Assembly: GCA_036362985.1 (NCBI GenBank)
Contig: JAYGXS010000003.1
Location: 49,825,188 to 49,889,187 of the forward strand
Source: Ligula intestinalis
Taxonomy: Eukaryota; Platyhelminthes; Cestoda; Diphyllobothriidea; Diphyllobothriidae
Direction: 5' to 3'
DNA length: 64,000 nt
This document shows, piece by piece, positions 23,478-52,629 of the stretch. Numbering within the stretch: the first letter of the stretch is position 1; every line of letters starts with the position of its first letter. The notes below the pieces were generated by a model. The model had not been told where the DNA came from and searched no databases. It saw only the letters and a program-made list of their open reading frames with translations. A program made the position numbers and the translations under genes.

Positions 23478-23998
23478 GTCAAGTTACTTGAAGTCACTTT
23501 ATTAAGGGAAGAAGGCTTTCGCCCTTGAGCTCCCTATGCATAACCAAAATCGCATAATAGGTTCACCGTAACAATAGTATTTAATACAATGTACAAATGT
23601 AGGCTTAACATCGGCGATAAGTGTGAGCCAGTTGCAAGGTGCTGCTACTGACACTTTGTTCATTATATCTGCCACAGTTTCTCAGCAAATGAGAATCAAG
23701 TTTGTGTTTAAAAATGTCAACAGTATCTGAGAGGACCACATCTTCCGGGAGTCCGTTCCACGCTCCAATGACCCTCTGAGAGAAGGCGTTTCGTCGAACG
23801 TCGATACGGGCCGGTTACCTCTGTAGTTTAAAAGGATGACATCGCAGATGGTCAGTCCGAGCCAATTCGAAGAAATCATCAAATTCTAGAGCGCAGTCTT
23901 GGCCTCTAACAATACGATAGGTTTGTATGAGGTCCCCGCGGAGTTGCCTATGATTGAGAAGGAAAGGATCAAGTTCGGTCAGTCTGTCTTCATAAGGC
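23478..23998 (-). mobile_element. 5'-truncated non-LTR insertion inside the CR1-like element
   Basis: This is a minus-strand 3' end of the same family as 58796-59252 and 60387-62219, sharing the C-terminal coding part and the terminal CCCTTAATAAAGTGACTT. It is flanked by ATTAAG on both sides (23472-23477 and 23999-24004), the likely target duplication. Beyond it the host element resumes (VFYSAASYSYAFLADL). Truncation lies at the position equal to about 60897 in the longer copy. Confidence 0.9.
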
Positions 23999-24479
23999 AG
24001 ATTAAGCGTGTTCTATTCAGCTGCCAGCTATTCCTATGCTTTTTTAGCTGACCTTATAATTCAGCGACATTGCAAATCGGTCAAGAATTTCGTGGACCGT
24101 ATTTTTAGTGATGAAACTCAACCTCTCCACTCCGAAATAATGGCTGCGAAGTCTTCTCGTACGACGCGCCGAAACTTCCGACATTTGACATGTCGTACAT
24201 CAGCCTACCAGAACTAGATACTCCCATTCTTAGCACGCTTCCTTACGTGTCAAGAAACAGAAATTGAGAAGCTGAAGGCCGACTTGAGTCCATAACTGAT
24301 GTGGTAACCATGTCGACTGCTTACTTTGCGTTTTCTGTGATCTTTGACCGTTTTCTCTTGAGATTTGGACCATTTAAATTACTTTTGGTTATTGTTATCC
24401 GTAAACTGAGCCATTTTTTGCTGAAAGTTTGATATTATCATCAAAATAAAGTTCTCATCATCATAATCATCAAGCAGTC

Positions 24480-25244
24480 ACCGGGATTTTTGCTTGAAAA
24501 GTTCTGACAACAAAAACAATTTACCGAAAAAATGAAGCACTCCCCGTTACCATCAATTGTTGCACGGGCTAGTGACAGAGAGTGCACGTCAGCTCATGGT
24601 GGTATTGGCAGCCTACTTTTATTCACAATGCAAATGCATTCGACACTGTTTATACTTAGTGTAGTCCAATAAAGATGGATACGTGATATGGTCCATCGAA
24701 AAACCAAAGCAGAAAATATTCGGTGAAGGTCACGTTTTCTGAAACAAGCACCGAGAACCACTTTTCCTTTTACACGCATTCAGACAACGCCAAACGCCGG
24801 AGGTCACACTTTCCTTTGGTTGGAGTCAAACAGAAAGTTTATATAAGAAACGAAAAAAGGGAAAAGAAAATTTTTACCGATTCTACTAAACTATTGCAAA
24901 ATTATTAAATAAAATTTAAAATAACTATTTAATCATTCGAGATCTGTGTGCGTGTTTGTGTGTATTCGAGATCGAGTGGGATACTGGTTAAACACAAACC
25001 AGGCACACGATCGAGAGCCGTTCCTACAATCGCAGGGGATCAATTATAAATCTCGTAAAACCATCTCGAAATGTTCCCCTTCAACCTTGCTTCCCTGGAC
25101 TTCTAATATTGAGAGTTTCCGAAAATACCCTAAGCGAGGGCTCTGATCAACGCTGTTTGTACATATTAACAACTTGGCGTTTTTCTAGGCTATTTTTCAA
25201 AGCGGAATTTTCATACTTATCCTCCTACTTTGCTTCCTCCTACT
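24480..25244 (+). promoter_or_regulatory. Upstream region of VPS4
   Basis: This 0.77 kb lies between the end of the CR1-like element and the VPS4 start codon and must hold the transcription start or the trans-splice acceptor. No TATA box or other element can be named with confidence. It is A/T-rich around 24830-24930. Confidence 0.35.
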
Positions 25245-42749
<17,505 letters not shown>

Positions 42750-44305
42750 ACTCTGCTATGGTGACAGCTGTGGTGGAGACAACAAGTCAACCTCCTGCAA
42801 TAGCAGATGAGCGTGTGTACTATGCGCTGCTACCTGTTTTGTCACTGAACGCGTCATTTTGCAACCATGAGGGCTCTGCCTCCGAACTCACCCCCCCCCC
42901 CCCCCAACCGTCGTCGCCGTCCTCCAACGTTTCTTCTTTCTATCTTTCTCTTGTGTTAAACAGTTACTCGCCTTCGCGCCTCCCTAGTGTGTTCACGCTG
43001 CCTGCAGCTGAGCACTTGGGCGTGTTTGAGATATTGTCACTTGTATTTTAATATTGCACACACACACGTCAGCCCCTGTTTCGGCTTCGCTGTGCGTCTC
43101 CCGCACCGCGTTATATTCGCTCATACCTTTTTTCTCGATTACTTGCTTGCGAGGTGCAGTTGTCCTCTCCCTCTTTCTCTCTCTCCTTCTCAAGTTTGGC
43201 TCCAACGCCGCCTTACTGTCTGCTGTTTATGACGGCCAACTTTGTACACCCACCCTCTGCGTGTGTGTACGTGCGTGCATGCATGCATGCATGCGTGCGT
43301 AAACAGTATTCTTGGTCTAATGCATTCAGATTCGATTTGTGCCTGCTCGCCTGACCGTTCCTTTTTGTTCGTACATATATTCAGACTCTTCAAATTGTCT
43401 TCAGCGACCGTTTTCTCTTGCTTTTTCTTTCAACCCGCTAGACGTATGTGTGCTATGTTTACTTGACCGTCCAGCTGCTGTTGTTGGGACCGCTCTGGCA
43501 TCGGCAACCCAGGCAACTGGTAAGGATGGCGTATCGCAATCATTTGGTACTATTCCTTAGGGGAAGAGAAGAAGTGAGATGTCAACTCGGAGGGATAGTG
43601 TATTCTGTTCAGGAGCAGTTGAGAATAGATTAGAGGAAGTTTTCTCTCGGACGAATGCACAATCAGTCGCGAGAGGGCCGCCTTGGAAGTGTGTCAGCCA
43701 CAGGGATTGAGTGGCCAGACTGGATTGGTGCAGGCAGGCTAGTGTATGCGTACTTGGTAGCAACTGCAAGAGGTTGAGTGTTGGCACCGTTTGCGGCACC
43801 TGTGATTGACTGTCCCAGAGGTGGGCAAACATCTGCAATCACGTGATTTCATACGTGGCGCGGCGCCGAAATGGAAAAGCGCTACAGGGTGACCACAGAT
43901 GTTCTATTCCGATGTATGTGCTAGACAAGGGGCAAAGTGGGTTTCTCGAAACAAGCATGCTTTTTTGTAGGCCTGCAGAAATAGCCGGTCCTCTGGCTCA
44001 TCGGCTCCTGCTTGTTTATTGGCATCCTGGTCGGCCTATGGCGTGTCAATCGCGCAAAACATTCTGGCCTGCGATGTCCTGCGCGTTGATTGGTCCCTTC
44101 TCGTGCTGTAATTATCCTCACGGGAATTCCCCGGATATTTGATCCACGGGTCTGAGCGAAGGCCTCCCGCGTGCTCAATGCGGCAGCGCACGCAGTTTGG
44201 TAATCTTTTTTCTTGCGTGGCTGGCTTGGTTTATTGCGGCGTGCGTCCTCCGTTTGCCTTGGGCCGCGACTTCATTGTGCGGATCCCGTCTGTACTTGCA
44301 CTTGT
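42750..44305 (+). other. VPS4 3' flank, presumed 3' UTR and beyond
   Basis: It follows the VPS4 stop. It holds a C-run (42891-42905), a CACACACAC run near 43058 and a GCAT repeat at 43275-43295. No clear AATAAA was seen. A block near 43590-43640 resembles 49240-49275. No protein-coding frame is convincing. Confidence 0.45.
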
Positions 44306-44309
44306 TACA

Positions 44310-44810
44310 GCTGTGATCATGGCTGATCTAGCCGGCCTCAATAATGTCACGAACGGTACTTCTCCATGCGTGACGATTGACGACAGCGAATCTGGAGGGC
44401 TCCACCCAGGCTCTTCTCCAGCAATGAAAACCGAAGATCGAATGTCTAAGAATTGTTTTCTTGTCTTGACGGATGGTGTCGAACCAAGTCTTCAGTAGCC
44501 GTCCTCTTCGACGCCACCAGGTGGGCTGCGGTGTCGGATCGAGGGCAGCATAGCTAGGCTCGTGGGGCAGAAGATGGAAAGCGTACCCAAACCACCATGA
44601 TCGCTTTTTTGAATGGCCTGAGATATCCTCGCAATATGATCGCAGCTGGTGCTGACTGTCTCATTCGAAATGAAGTCGGTATACTTAATTCGTAGGATGA
44701 TCCTCAGGCAGCGGTGGTCAAAGACCTCCAGTCTTCGCTCATCTTCAGTACGCAAAGCCCAGCATTCACATCCATAGAGGAGGTCTGACTGGGTAGATGC
44801 ACGGTGCAGT
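44310..44810 (-). mobile_element. RTE-like C-terminal fragment
   Basis: The minus strand encodes EDERRLEVFDHRCLRIILRI then KYTDFISNETV and an ARISQAIQ stretch, the tail seen at 28239-28487. The end near 44330 (TGATCATGGCTGATCTAGCC) matches the 3' end of the copy at 28660-28685 in reverse complement. Later frames are broken. RT and endonuclease are absent. Confidence 0.88.
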
Positions 44811-47135
44811 ACAGGTGTCTTGATGCCACACTCCAGGGAAAATAGAGCTATGGCCAGGTTTAACGTAGGTTAGGAATAAGTTTAGAGTTACTATTAGAGT
44901 CACGGTTTAGGTCTACGTTGAGGCAGGTATATTTACTCGTCCTGGAATTATGTGGAAAACTACCTATTCACTCGTCCTGTTTAGGGAGCCATACAAGTGA
45001 TTCAAAGTGAGCATATTTTGTTTCCTTTGTCGACAACCTATACGAACCTTACCGTGTGAATTGATTCAGCCTAAGCTGTCGTCGACTGATGGACTGAGCC
45101 GAGCCTGCCGCTCGGCAGAACGTCGGAGGTTTTGGCGGCTACTCAGATGATAGGAGAAACCAGAGCTGTATAGGTAGGCATCAAGGGACTAAAATGCAAC
45201 CGCCACCGCCGCTTCTGTTGCATAAAGGGACGCAGACTCAGTGCCCACACAGGGCCTGCAGTTCTAGCATAATCAATTTTTCAAGTTTTCTGCATACCTT
45301 AAGCGGGATTTCGCGGAGAGTCACGTGCTCTTGTCAGTTGTTGTTGGTCACTGACTTCGGGTGGCGGAGGAGCGCCGCCTAAAACTTATGAAGTATCACA
45401 TGACTATAAGAACCGTGCTAGGTTTGGTCACTCAAACTTCGCACTTCACAGTGTGCAGACTCTTTCTTGTAGTTAACGTACTGACAACAAGCTGAGCGAG
45501 CCCTCGCATGCATTCTAAAGCGAATGACAAGGTGTTGTGGGAGGGGTGGTCTTCATCGATCGAGTCACGGGACGTGCTCGTGGAGTTGGCTGCCTGGCGA
45601 TTATTCCTAAACCAGAAGCGATTACCCCAGTCTCCCTTGTCACTTTCTCTTGGTACATCTTCGCTGCATTCTTAACTAGCACAGAGGATGTTGGGGAAAC
45701 CACTGATGAGCCGAATCCCTCGCCGTACCATGCAGCGGCTGGATATCGGCGGAACACGTATCTGGGTTTTTAGCTAGTACCTGTGTTGCCCATTTGGTAA
45801 ATAATTACATGAGTTAGGCTCTGTTCAACCCACATTCAACGAGGAAGGACAACGAACGTGTTACTTCGAACACGAGCAGGCTAACGGCAGGTGCTCACAT
45901 TGCGCGGAAATCTTCATGTAAAACATAATTGGTCAAGAGTCATGACCATAATTTTTTTATGTCAGAACTGTTGGTGTGTTGTGCCTGAGATTGCGAAAAC
46001 AGCAGCAGAAAGCTCACCGTTAATTGTGTGTTATAAATGATCAACGGACAAGATTCCAAGTCCAAGTGCGTTTGTGCAAGTGCCTGAGGTCGAACGCTCA
46101 AATTCTAAGTACGCAAACACCCTGTTTTAAGTGGCTCACGTTTTTGTGGAATGACCAGAAGTTCACCCTCGAGTTCGTCCTTGATAGTAATGCCGATGGA
46201 TTGACTCGTGGTGAGATGCCCCAAATACCAAACAGGAGAGTATATCATCATCTTGTCTCAAAATCTACCCGAAAGTCGGAAATCTTCAAGTCCGTTATCG
46301 TAGGCCGGTTGTGTCGACACCAGAAGATTCCCTAATTCAAAAGTCAGGTAAGACAGCGTTGGTAGGAAAGGGCTTTTACTGTGCGAAAAGAGCTTTACAG
46401 CGGGCGCTACAAAATTACCGCAACCGCCATGACTGCAAGCAAGTTGAATGATAGTGTGTGTTCGCTGCTGCGGAGCCTTGAGCGTGGAATATTCTCAGTC
46501 ACCTGTGCAGCCAATCAGATGGAACGGTGCGCTTCGATTGGCTCGAACTAACGGGCGCCTCAGAAAGCAAGTCGCCAGGGGGCGAGTGAAAGACGGACAA
46601 GACATCGCAGCACTCGTGCAGTGATTGGCAAAGACGCGCGGGTACCTAAAGGCTTGGCGAGCGAAGAGAGGGCGAGTCAGTGCAGCCGTACTGAGCGCAG
46701 GCTACCAAATCCGTTATCGTCTTACTCTAGATGGGGTTTTGATGTGAGAGAGCAACAAGGTCACTCTTGCGTTAAGGCGGTTTGGTTAGTTTCCCTAAAC
46801 CCCTCATAAATATCCTTATTGTCATTGTTTTGACGCTGAGTCAATGGCATATCCTCCTCAATATATCTGCATGCCAAGTTTTCCCTGTCCTCGAACTTTT
46901 AATAAGTGCATGTTTGAGGTCCCGTGGGGTTGGATGCGTGCGTGCTCCAGTAACATGAAGCACCGATCACGTGTGTCCTGTTTTGGCAGTGAGGAACTGC
47001 TGAGCTAGTGCGCTGCCCGCAGGCTTTCCGCGTATTGCAAGTACCAAATCAGTTCCTTATATGGTGCTTGTTGTAGCTTTATATCAGGCGGCTGAGTGTC
47101 CATACCAATACGTGTCCATGCTGTGAGACTATCGA
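44811..47135. other. No gene recognised
   Basis: Open frames up to about 100 residues exist on both strands but none resembles a known family or has splice-like flanks that I could support. Confidence 0.4.
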
Positions 47136-47139
47136 CAAG

Positions 47140-47450
47140 TATTAAGGCTACGATCTTCCAGACCCGGTTCCTTAGGCGATGGTAGGGATAAATTTTGGGA
47201 AGGCCAGAGTAGAATGAACAATATATTGTTTACAGAAGAGCTAGGGGGAAATTTGTCACTCGTCTGGCATAGCGTTCGGTCCTGGAGTCGTCACAGCGGC
47301 CAGCGACGCTACCTACGTCTGCGCCCTGGGGTGCAGAATCCCGGGTGTCGTCTTCCCGCCGTAATCCCGATCGGCCACCGAATGATGCAGCCTTGAAGGT
47401 TATTGATTGGACCACACGTGGGCAAACCGGCGTGAGCGCGTTAGCAGTGC
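47140..47450 (-). repeat. Dispersed repeat C, inverted relative to 51560-51880
   Basis: In reverse complement the order TGGTCCAATCAATA, GGGATTACGGCGG, AACGCTATGCCAGACGAG, ACAATATATTGTTC matches 51587, 51637, 51748 and 51792. Part of it also resembles 49175-49260. The repeat is non-coding. Confidence 0.8.
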
Positions 47451-48570
47451 GCGCTTCAGTATGTCTGGCTGTTGCCACGGCCTTTGGGTTTGTCCAGAGA
47501 GATTAAGATCACGCCACTATGAGTTGAGGCCAGAATGGGGGAGACATGGTGTGTGCGTTGGGGCGCACATCAATTGCGTCTGGCAGCAGTGACCACTACA
47601 AGACCACGGTAGTTTTGCGGTTCAAACCAGTCGCTGATTCGGTGCATCACCTATCTCACTGGTGATAGTGGGTGATGTTTTGTCCCGCCGTTTGTACCAG
47701 TCAATAGCGCATAGTCTAGAGCTACCTTCGACCGGGTGCTAAATTTCGGTATTTTGTGCATTCTGGCTCAACAGTCGGTTCTATTTATTGCGTCTTTCTA
47801 GTTCGCGATTTAGAAACACACAGTTGTAATCGGTAAACATCAGTGTTTAGCTCTTTGAAGTGGTCATCCCGGCGTTATCTGACGATGCATACTTGCGTAC
47901 GACTATGCTCAGCCTCACAGTACAAAGGAGTTGAATGAGGCCCGTTGACCATTTTCAGCCAGTCATGTGAAATTTATTTTTCGATTGAGGTCCCTCTTTG
48001 ACCGTAGCTAATTCAGAAGGCTGAAGTTGTCAAATGTTCTCCCTCCTTCCACAATTTAGTTGCTAACACTTTTGGTTGTTTTTCTTTCCTCATGAGATTT
48101 GAGTCACGTATGGCACAGGTAGACCAACTTCGTACTTTTACCAAGTATCAAAAACTTACCACACCATCAGGACGTCGTGGAGTCCTTTTCGCTATCATTC
48201 TTGCGCTCACCATAGCACAACCGACCACGGCAAAACTCGCTACTCTGCCATCAGTTCTAAGCATGGCAAACAGAGAAGGAGGGTGCTCCGGAAAACAATC
48301 GCGCCATCTGCGCCTGTGAAATCTATGCTTCCGGGCGCCTACTTCTCGACATTTGAGTATGACTCAGTTGTATTTCGTCTATTTTCCTGCTAACAGATCG
48401 CTACACATGAGGCCCCCTATCTTATTACTGGCACCGGCTGTGTCGTTTATTCTTGTGGTTCTTCGTAGTGGCTGTTATTCCTGGTGAGATCCTCGGTACA
48501 GCCGGGATAACAGGAAATCAGAGAAAATGGGATCCACCTGTTAGTCCAACTACTGGATACCTAGTGGGTA

Positions 48571-49200
48571 AACACGTGGTGGTTAGTGAAACAAACTTTA
48601 GCAAAAAGTACTTCATTTGACCCTATTGTGAAAACTTCGGCGGCCTCGGTAGGATTCGAACCCATACCAGTAAAGGCAAGGCTTTACTACAGCCAACGTT
48701 CTAGTCAGCTGAACTACGAGATCACCACCATGAGCCGTGAGTTTACTCACACTTGGTCCATGTTTCCCGCCTAATCTACTGCGACTTATGGAATCAAGAG
48801 AGACTCAAGAAGACTGGAAACGGAACCGGGTGCTGGTGAGAGGCACGGCTGAGATCACAGGTGACTGCGCCTACACCTACGCGTGCTACCAACACCTTCC
48901 CCCATGTTCAGCATTTGTGATGAAAGCGCAATCCGAATAAATACTGTTGTGCCCTAATCTGGCCTCTGTATGGGTCCAGACCGTCTACCACACGGTGAGG
49001 TTAGCGGACACAGATGAATCCTACATCCATACCCGCACGATGCGTCAATTCGACTGACGCCTCCACCATGCCTACCTCGTGCTCCACAACATAACAGGCG
49101 CGCAGATGGTGACTTGCACGTGGACTTGTTAATCATACCTATCGCGAGGGGTTGAGTAAGTTAAACCCTGGTGACTGCGATCTTCAGGCCCGGCTCATTA
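48571..49200 (-). repeat. tRNA-like repeat A joined to the 16.8-kb repeat family
   Basis: On the minus strand 48730-48640 has a tRNA-like domain with the B box GGTTCGAATCC and the T-arm TATGGGTTCGAATCCTACC. Its other side (48741-48790) matches the head seen at 50440-50500. Then 48780-49200 follows the 16780-17195 repeat. The arrangement suggests one composite repeat. Confidence 0.75.
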
Positions 49201-49719
49201 GGAAAAGAGAACTTGTGTGAAGGTCAGAGCGGTAGAAACAGTATATTCTGTACAGACTGAGAATAGATGGGATGAATTCCACCGCCAGAGCGTCCGTCCA
49301 TCCGCTAGTACGGCTTGGCTCGACGTGCCAGCCTGAGGACATTCACCGCATTAAGGTCCTTATGAGTGGGCCTTGAGAGCCAATGACCAGACGGATTGAG
49401 GCCAAGTTACTGCGGGGGCTCTCGCGTAGTCGGCAGTCGTCCAATAAGTAAGTCAACGCTTGCCATCACGAGGATCTACACGGACATGGGCCAGTACAAG
49501 TGCTCTTTTCCCAAACTGAAGTTCGTGTGATGATAGACTCCGAACGTAGGAAGAATAATCAAATGTGGTGAATTATATACATATCAAGTTAGAGTTGTAA
49601 ACAACATGGGTGGCTATAGCTGGTGTGAATGAGCTAGATTGTAGGGGCAGCCGGAGAAATCCGGTAGTTCAGATACACGTCAACGGAAAATTAGCATGCC
49701 GTGTCAGTATGGGTTGAAT

Positions 49720-49980
49720 AAAAGTTACCGTTGGCAGTAGAAGTAGGACCAGTTGTTGGGAAGAAGGTCTGGGTGCTGACATTCACAGAAGAACTTCTCG
49801 GTTTGATTGAGAAGGAAACATGGCCTGGGCTTGAAGAGCTGAGAAAGGTTGATATTCTCTATATCGCTTGAAGACAAAGTGCCTTTGCCTGAATTCTCCA
49901 TATCGTGGTCACCAAAAGATGACACAGGAAAATCAGTAGAATTCGAAGGGGATTTATGGTGACAGAGTTTAGCCACATGA
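49720..49980 (-). other. Unrecognised 83-codon open frame
   Basis: The minus strand is open for 83 codons (49976 to 49725) with a plausible mixed composition and a CECQHPD segment. It matches no family known to me and lies within repeats, so a mobile-element origin or chance is likely. Confidence 0.2.
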
Positions 49981-50281
49981 CAAGTTGCGAGTTGAGATCA
50001 CATCGGAAAGTCAACAATATCGCAGGACACGTCGGAAAGTCATTATTTTCACAGGGCAGCAGGCCACATCGTTAGTTGCGAGTTCAGATCACGTCCAGTA
50101 GATAAAGGCAAGCGAGGCTGTGTCCATACCGCGAGCGTGGGCATGCAAACGATGAGTCAGTGTGTGGTGGGCTGGCATTTTAGCGACCGCCGAGAAGGCG
50201 AGTCAGCACAGTGCCGCTGATCATGGCGCTATCGGACCAATACACACTCACAGATACGCATAGCATAAACTGCATTCTTTA

Positions 50282-50507
50282 TTAGGAGGTTTGGCAGATT
50301 TTCTTAATTTGAGTTGACCAAATTGTTAAAAAACTCGAGGCGTTTGGTGGGATTTGAACCCGCACATCAACGAGGGCCTTTGCCGGAGGTCAATGCTCTA
50401 ACCGCTAAGCTACAAACGCCCCGCCTCGCGCCGTGAATTTAATCACACTTGGGTCGATAGTACCCGCCCAACTTTACCACCCGTATGGAATCCACCAATA
50501 CGGAGAC
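50282..50507 (-). repeat. tRNA-like repeat A, left arm of an inverted pair
   Basis: On the minus strand: head, then GGCGTTTGTAGCTTAGCGG (acceptor and D-arm like), TTAGAGCATTGACCTCCGG, and GCGGGTTCAAATCCCACC with the closing AAACGCC pairing to GGCGTTT. It then runs into CTCGAGTTTTTTAAC and a tail ending in CCTCCTAATAA. The acceptor-like stem is perfect, but no standard anticodon loop with a U33 forms. Confidence 0.85.
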
Positions 50508-50517
50508 NNNNNNNNNN
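50508..50517. other. Assembly gap (10 N) at the centre of an inverted repeat
   Basis: Ten Ns sit between the two arms of inverted repeat A copies. The right copy starts inside its tRNA-like domain just after the gap, so sequence is missing or collapsed here. Confidence 0.95.
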
Positions 50518-50650
50518 TAGCTTAGCGGTTAGAGCATTGACCTCCAGCAAAGGTCTTCTGTGATGCGTGGGTTCAAATCCCGCCAAACGCCTCGAGTTTT
50601 TGCACAATTGGGTCAACTCAAATTAAGCAAATCTCCCAAACCTCCTAATA
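50518..50650 (+). repeat. tRNA-like repeat A, right arm of the inverted pair
   Basis: It starts at TAGCTTAGCGGTTAGAGC directly after the gap and runs through GGTTCAAATCCCGCC, the CTCGAG block and the tail CCTCCTAATAAT. It is the reverse complement of 50282-50420. Confidence 0.88.
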
Positions 50651-50730
50651 ATTTAGTCAGCCTGGTATTCATTCTGGTGGATTCTCGATGATTGCTTAGG
50701 AAATCCTGCTTGGGCAGTCAGCTTACTGTC

Positions 50731-50935
50731 GCCGTATTGGTGGATTCCATACGAACGGTAAATTTGGGCGGGTAATATCGACCCAATTGTGATTCAATTC
50801 ACGGCGCGAGGCGGGGCGGGGCGTTTGTAGCTTAGCGGTTAGAATATTGACCTCCGGTAAAGGTCTTCTCTGATGCGCGAGTTCAATTCCCGCCAAACGC
50901 CTCGAGTTTTTTTCACAATTGGGTCAACTCAAACT
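50731..50935 (+). repeat. tRNA-like repeat A, third local copy
   Basis: It includes the head (GTATTGGTGGATTCCATACG, GGGCGGGTAATATCGACCCA, CACGGCGCGAGGCGGGG), the tRNA-like domain (50823-50903) and the start of the tail. The head lies upstream of the tRNA-like part in all full copies, so the tRNA-like domain is internal rather than at the 5' end. Confidence 0.88.
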
Positions 50936-51270
50936 GAATTCCCGCTTCCCTCGTTATCTTCAGCCCGGTCTCAAGGTAAAATCAAGAAGGAGTCGGGTGG
51001 AGTTGAAGGGTTGACAAAGCTAAACAGCCCGTTTGTGCCTGCAACGCACGTCTGGTACTCACGTTATTCTCCAACTTTTCAGTCAGAGACTGAGGGATCC
51101 AAAATGGACGCAATTTCCATAGAGACCGCATTGAGAGGGATACGGTGTAGCCTGACTCCCTGTCTCATGAATACCAAATTAGCCCTGTCAAATGGTAGCC
51201 TTCAAAGTCGCGATTTTGTTGGACTGTGGTAGTTTAGATGGGGTAGCTTATTCATAACATTATTAGAGTA
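50936..51270 (+). repeat. Continuation of the 16.8-17.5 kb repeat family
   Basis: CTTCCCTCGTTATC, CAGCCCGGTCTCAA, TTCCATAGAGACCGCATT, CTCATGAATACCAAATTA and ATAACATTATTAGAGTA match 17225-17480 in order. It adjoins repeat A copy three without a gap. Confidence 0.8.
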
Positions 51271-51559
51271 AACTCTATGTACCATATTAAAGGAGCCCAG
51301 AGTTGATATCCTTCTCCATTTTTTGCATTGGAAACCAGTTCAATCTCCAAACGGGTATGACACTTGATGCATAGAGTTGACGCTAAGTGCGCACTTGACG
51401 TTATTCCTTGCTTAGGCATGGAACCGCAGTGGTAGCTGCTGCCCGACGCCATCCTGACTCTTGATGCCACAGGCAAAGTCACTCAGAGCATAGGACCTTG
51501 TGCGAAGGTAGATTTCGGCGTGCTTCGGGCCAGACGCAAACTGACGCGCAAGACACAAA

Positions 51560-51885
51560 CCGCTCACACCGCTCACGCGATCCAACCAATCACCATCAAG
51601 GCTGCCGAGACAAAGAGAGCTTTCGGTGTCCGTCCGGGATTACTGCCGCTAGACCACACTTGGAATTCCGCCCCGAGCGGAGCGAACACAGGCAGCGTCG
51701 ATGACCACTCTGATGACCTCACGCTCTCACACGGCCCTCACGGTTGAACGCCATGCCAGACCGAGGAAAAACTTCCTCCTAACACTTCTGTACACAATAT
51801 ATTGTTCCTCATATTCTGGTCTTCTCAAGACTTCTCTCATTTTCTGAGGAACCGGGCCTGGAAGATCGCAGCCGCTACGGGTAAA
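51560..51885 (+). repeat. Dispersed repeat C, direct copy
   Basis: It is the inverted partner of 47140-47450, 4.1 kb away. The best block is ACAATATATTGTTC (51792). Confidence 0.8.
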
Positions 51886-51954
51886 CCTTTGTAGTCTCAA
51901 CACCACGCGATAGAACCACTCCCTTTCTTTGTGAGATTAAGCTCGACTGCCCCG

Positions 51955-52625
51955 CTAAACGGGTCACGTGATAGATGCGCCGGATGAACACGGGAGGAAG
52001 GTCAGGGTATGCCAGACGTTATGTCGGTTGCGTGCTGATAACACAGGCTGAAAATGGGGAGGGGACGTGGTCGCAGGCAAAGAGGCAGCTTCGGTCGCGC
52101 CAGCAACCGGCGCTCGATCCCACCCCCGGTCTTTCTGATTGTGTCTTGACACCGGACATATGTGTGTGAGGGAGGAGAGAATGTGATAGATGCAGCGCAA
52201 ACTAAACTACTTAAGGCGCAAGCCGTTATCCCTACACAACCCTGTTGCACAGCATACGGTGCAAATTTTAAAAATTGTCGAACGAACGACAGCGATAGTC
52301 AGGTTAACGTGTGTTGTTTCCACGGCCCATTTCATGCGCAGTTCATCCTTCAGATATCGGTTCTTGTGGTGTGTGCCTGTAGTATTCTTACTTGGAATAC
52401 AGCATGCCTCCTAACCTATCACGAGTTGTTATATCAACAAATCCACTTCGACTCTCACTTTGATGTGATTGATGGCTTTTTGAACAGACAGTTCCTCTCA
52501 GTCCTGGCTTTTCTAACTTTGGACGCCCGCCTCTATGCCCAGAAGTAGCTATCGGTAATCGGTTGTAGCTAACCAGTTATTAGTGTCACAGTCTCAACCG
52601 TGCTTTTATTTTAGAACATTTTCTT
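51955..52625 (+). repeat. Dispersed repeat B, long copy
   Basis: It is colinear with 20185-20835 and shares its start with the two short copies at 6660-7420. It begins GGGTCACGTGATAGATGCGC and ends near ATCGGTTGTAGCTAACCAG. Confidence 0.85.
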
Positions 52626-52629
52626 GAGT

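Larger units (their letters stand above)
20840..24475 (+). mobile_element. CR1-like non-LTR retrotransposon, decayed and interrupted
   Basis: Order along the + strand: an endonuclease start (STNCRSLFNKSVKLSEV, ICLQETWLNSD, DRGGGVAVFV; 21190-21420), decayed endonuclease sequence to about 21800, the RT approach (AAGPDGVSPFLL, 22419-22455), the RT domain, and a C-terminal tail (24008-24292). It ends with AATAAAG (24447) and a TCATCATCATAATCATCA tail, consistent with a CR1-type 3' microsatellite. A TTTA microsatellite interrupts the endonuclease at 21452-21475. A separate element is inserted at 23478-23998. Multiple stops make it non-functional. Confidence 0.9.

Noticed and set aside
24723..25146. 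Extra 5' coding exons for VPS4
   Set aside because: The 18-nt exon at 25245 with MATHLQ already gives the family start and correct length.
42891..43300. CRISPR-like or regulatory array in the VPS4 3' flank
   Set aside because: Only simple C, CA and GCAT runs; no spaced repeats.
50331..50420. Functional tRNA gene
   Set aside because: The acceptor-like stem and T-arm look good, but no anticodon stem with a standard 7-base loop forms, and the domain is embedded in a dispersed repeat with three local copies.
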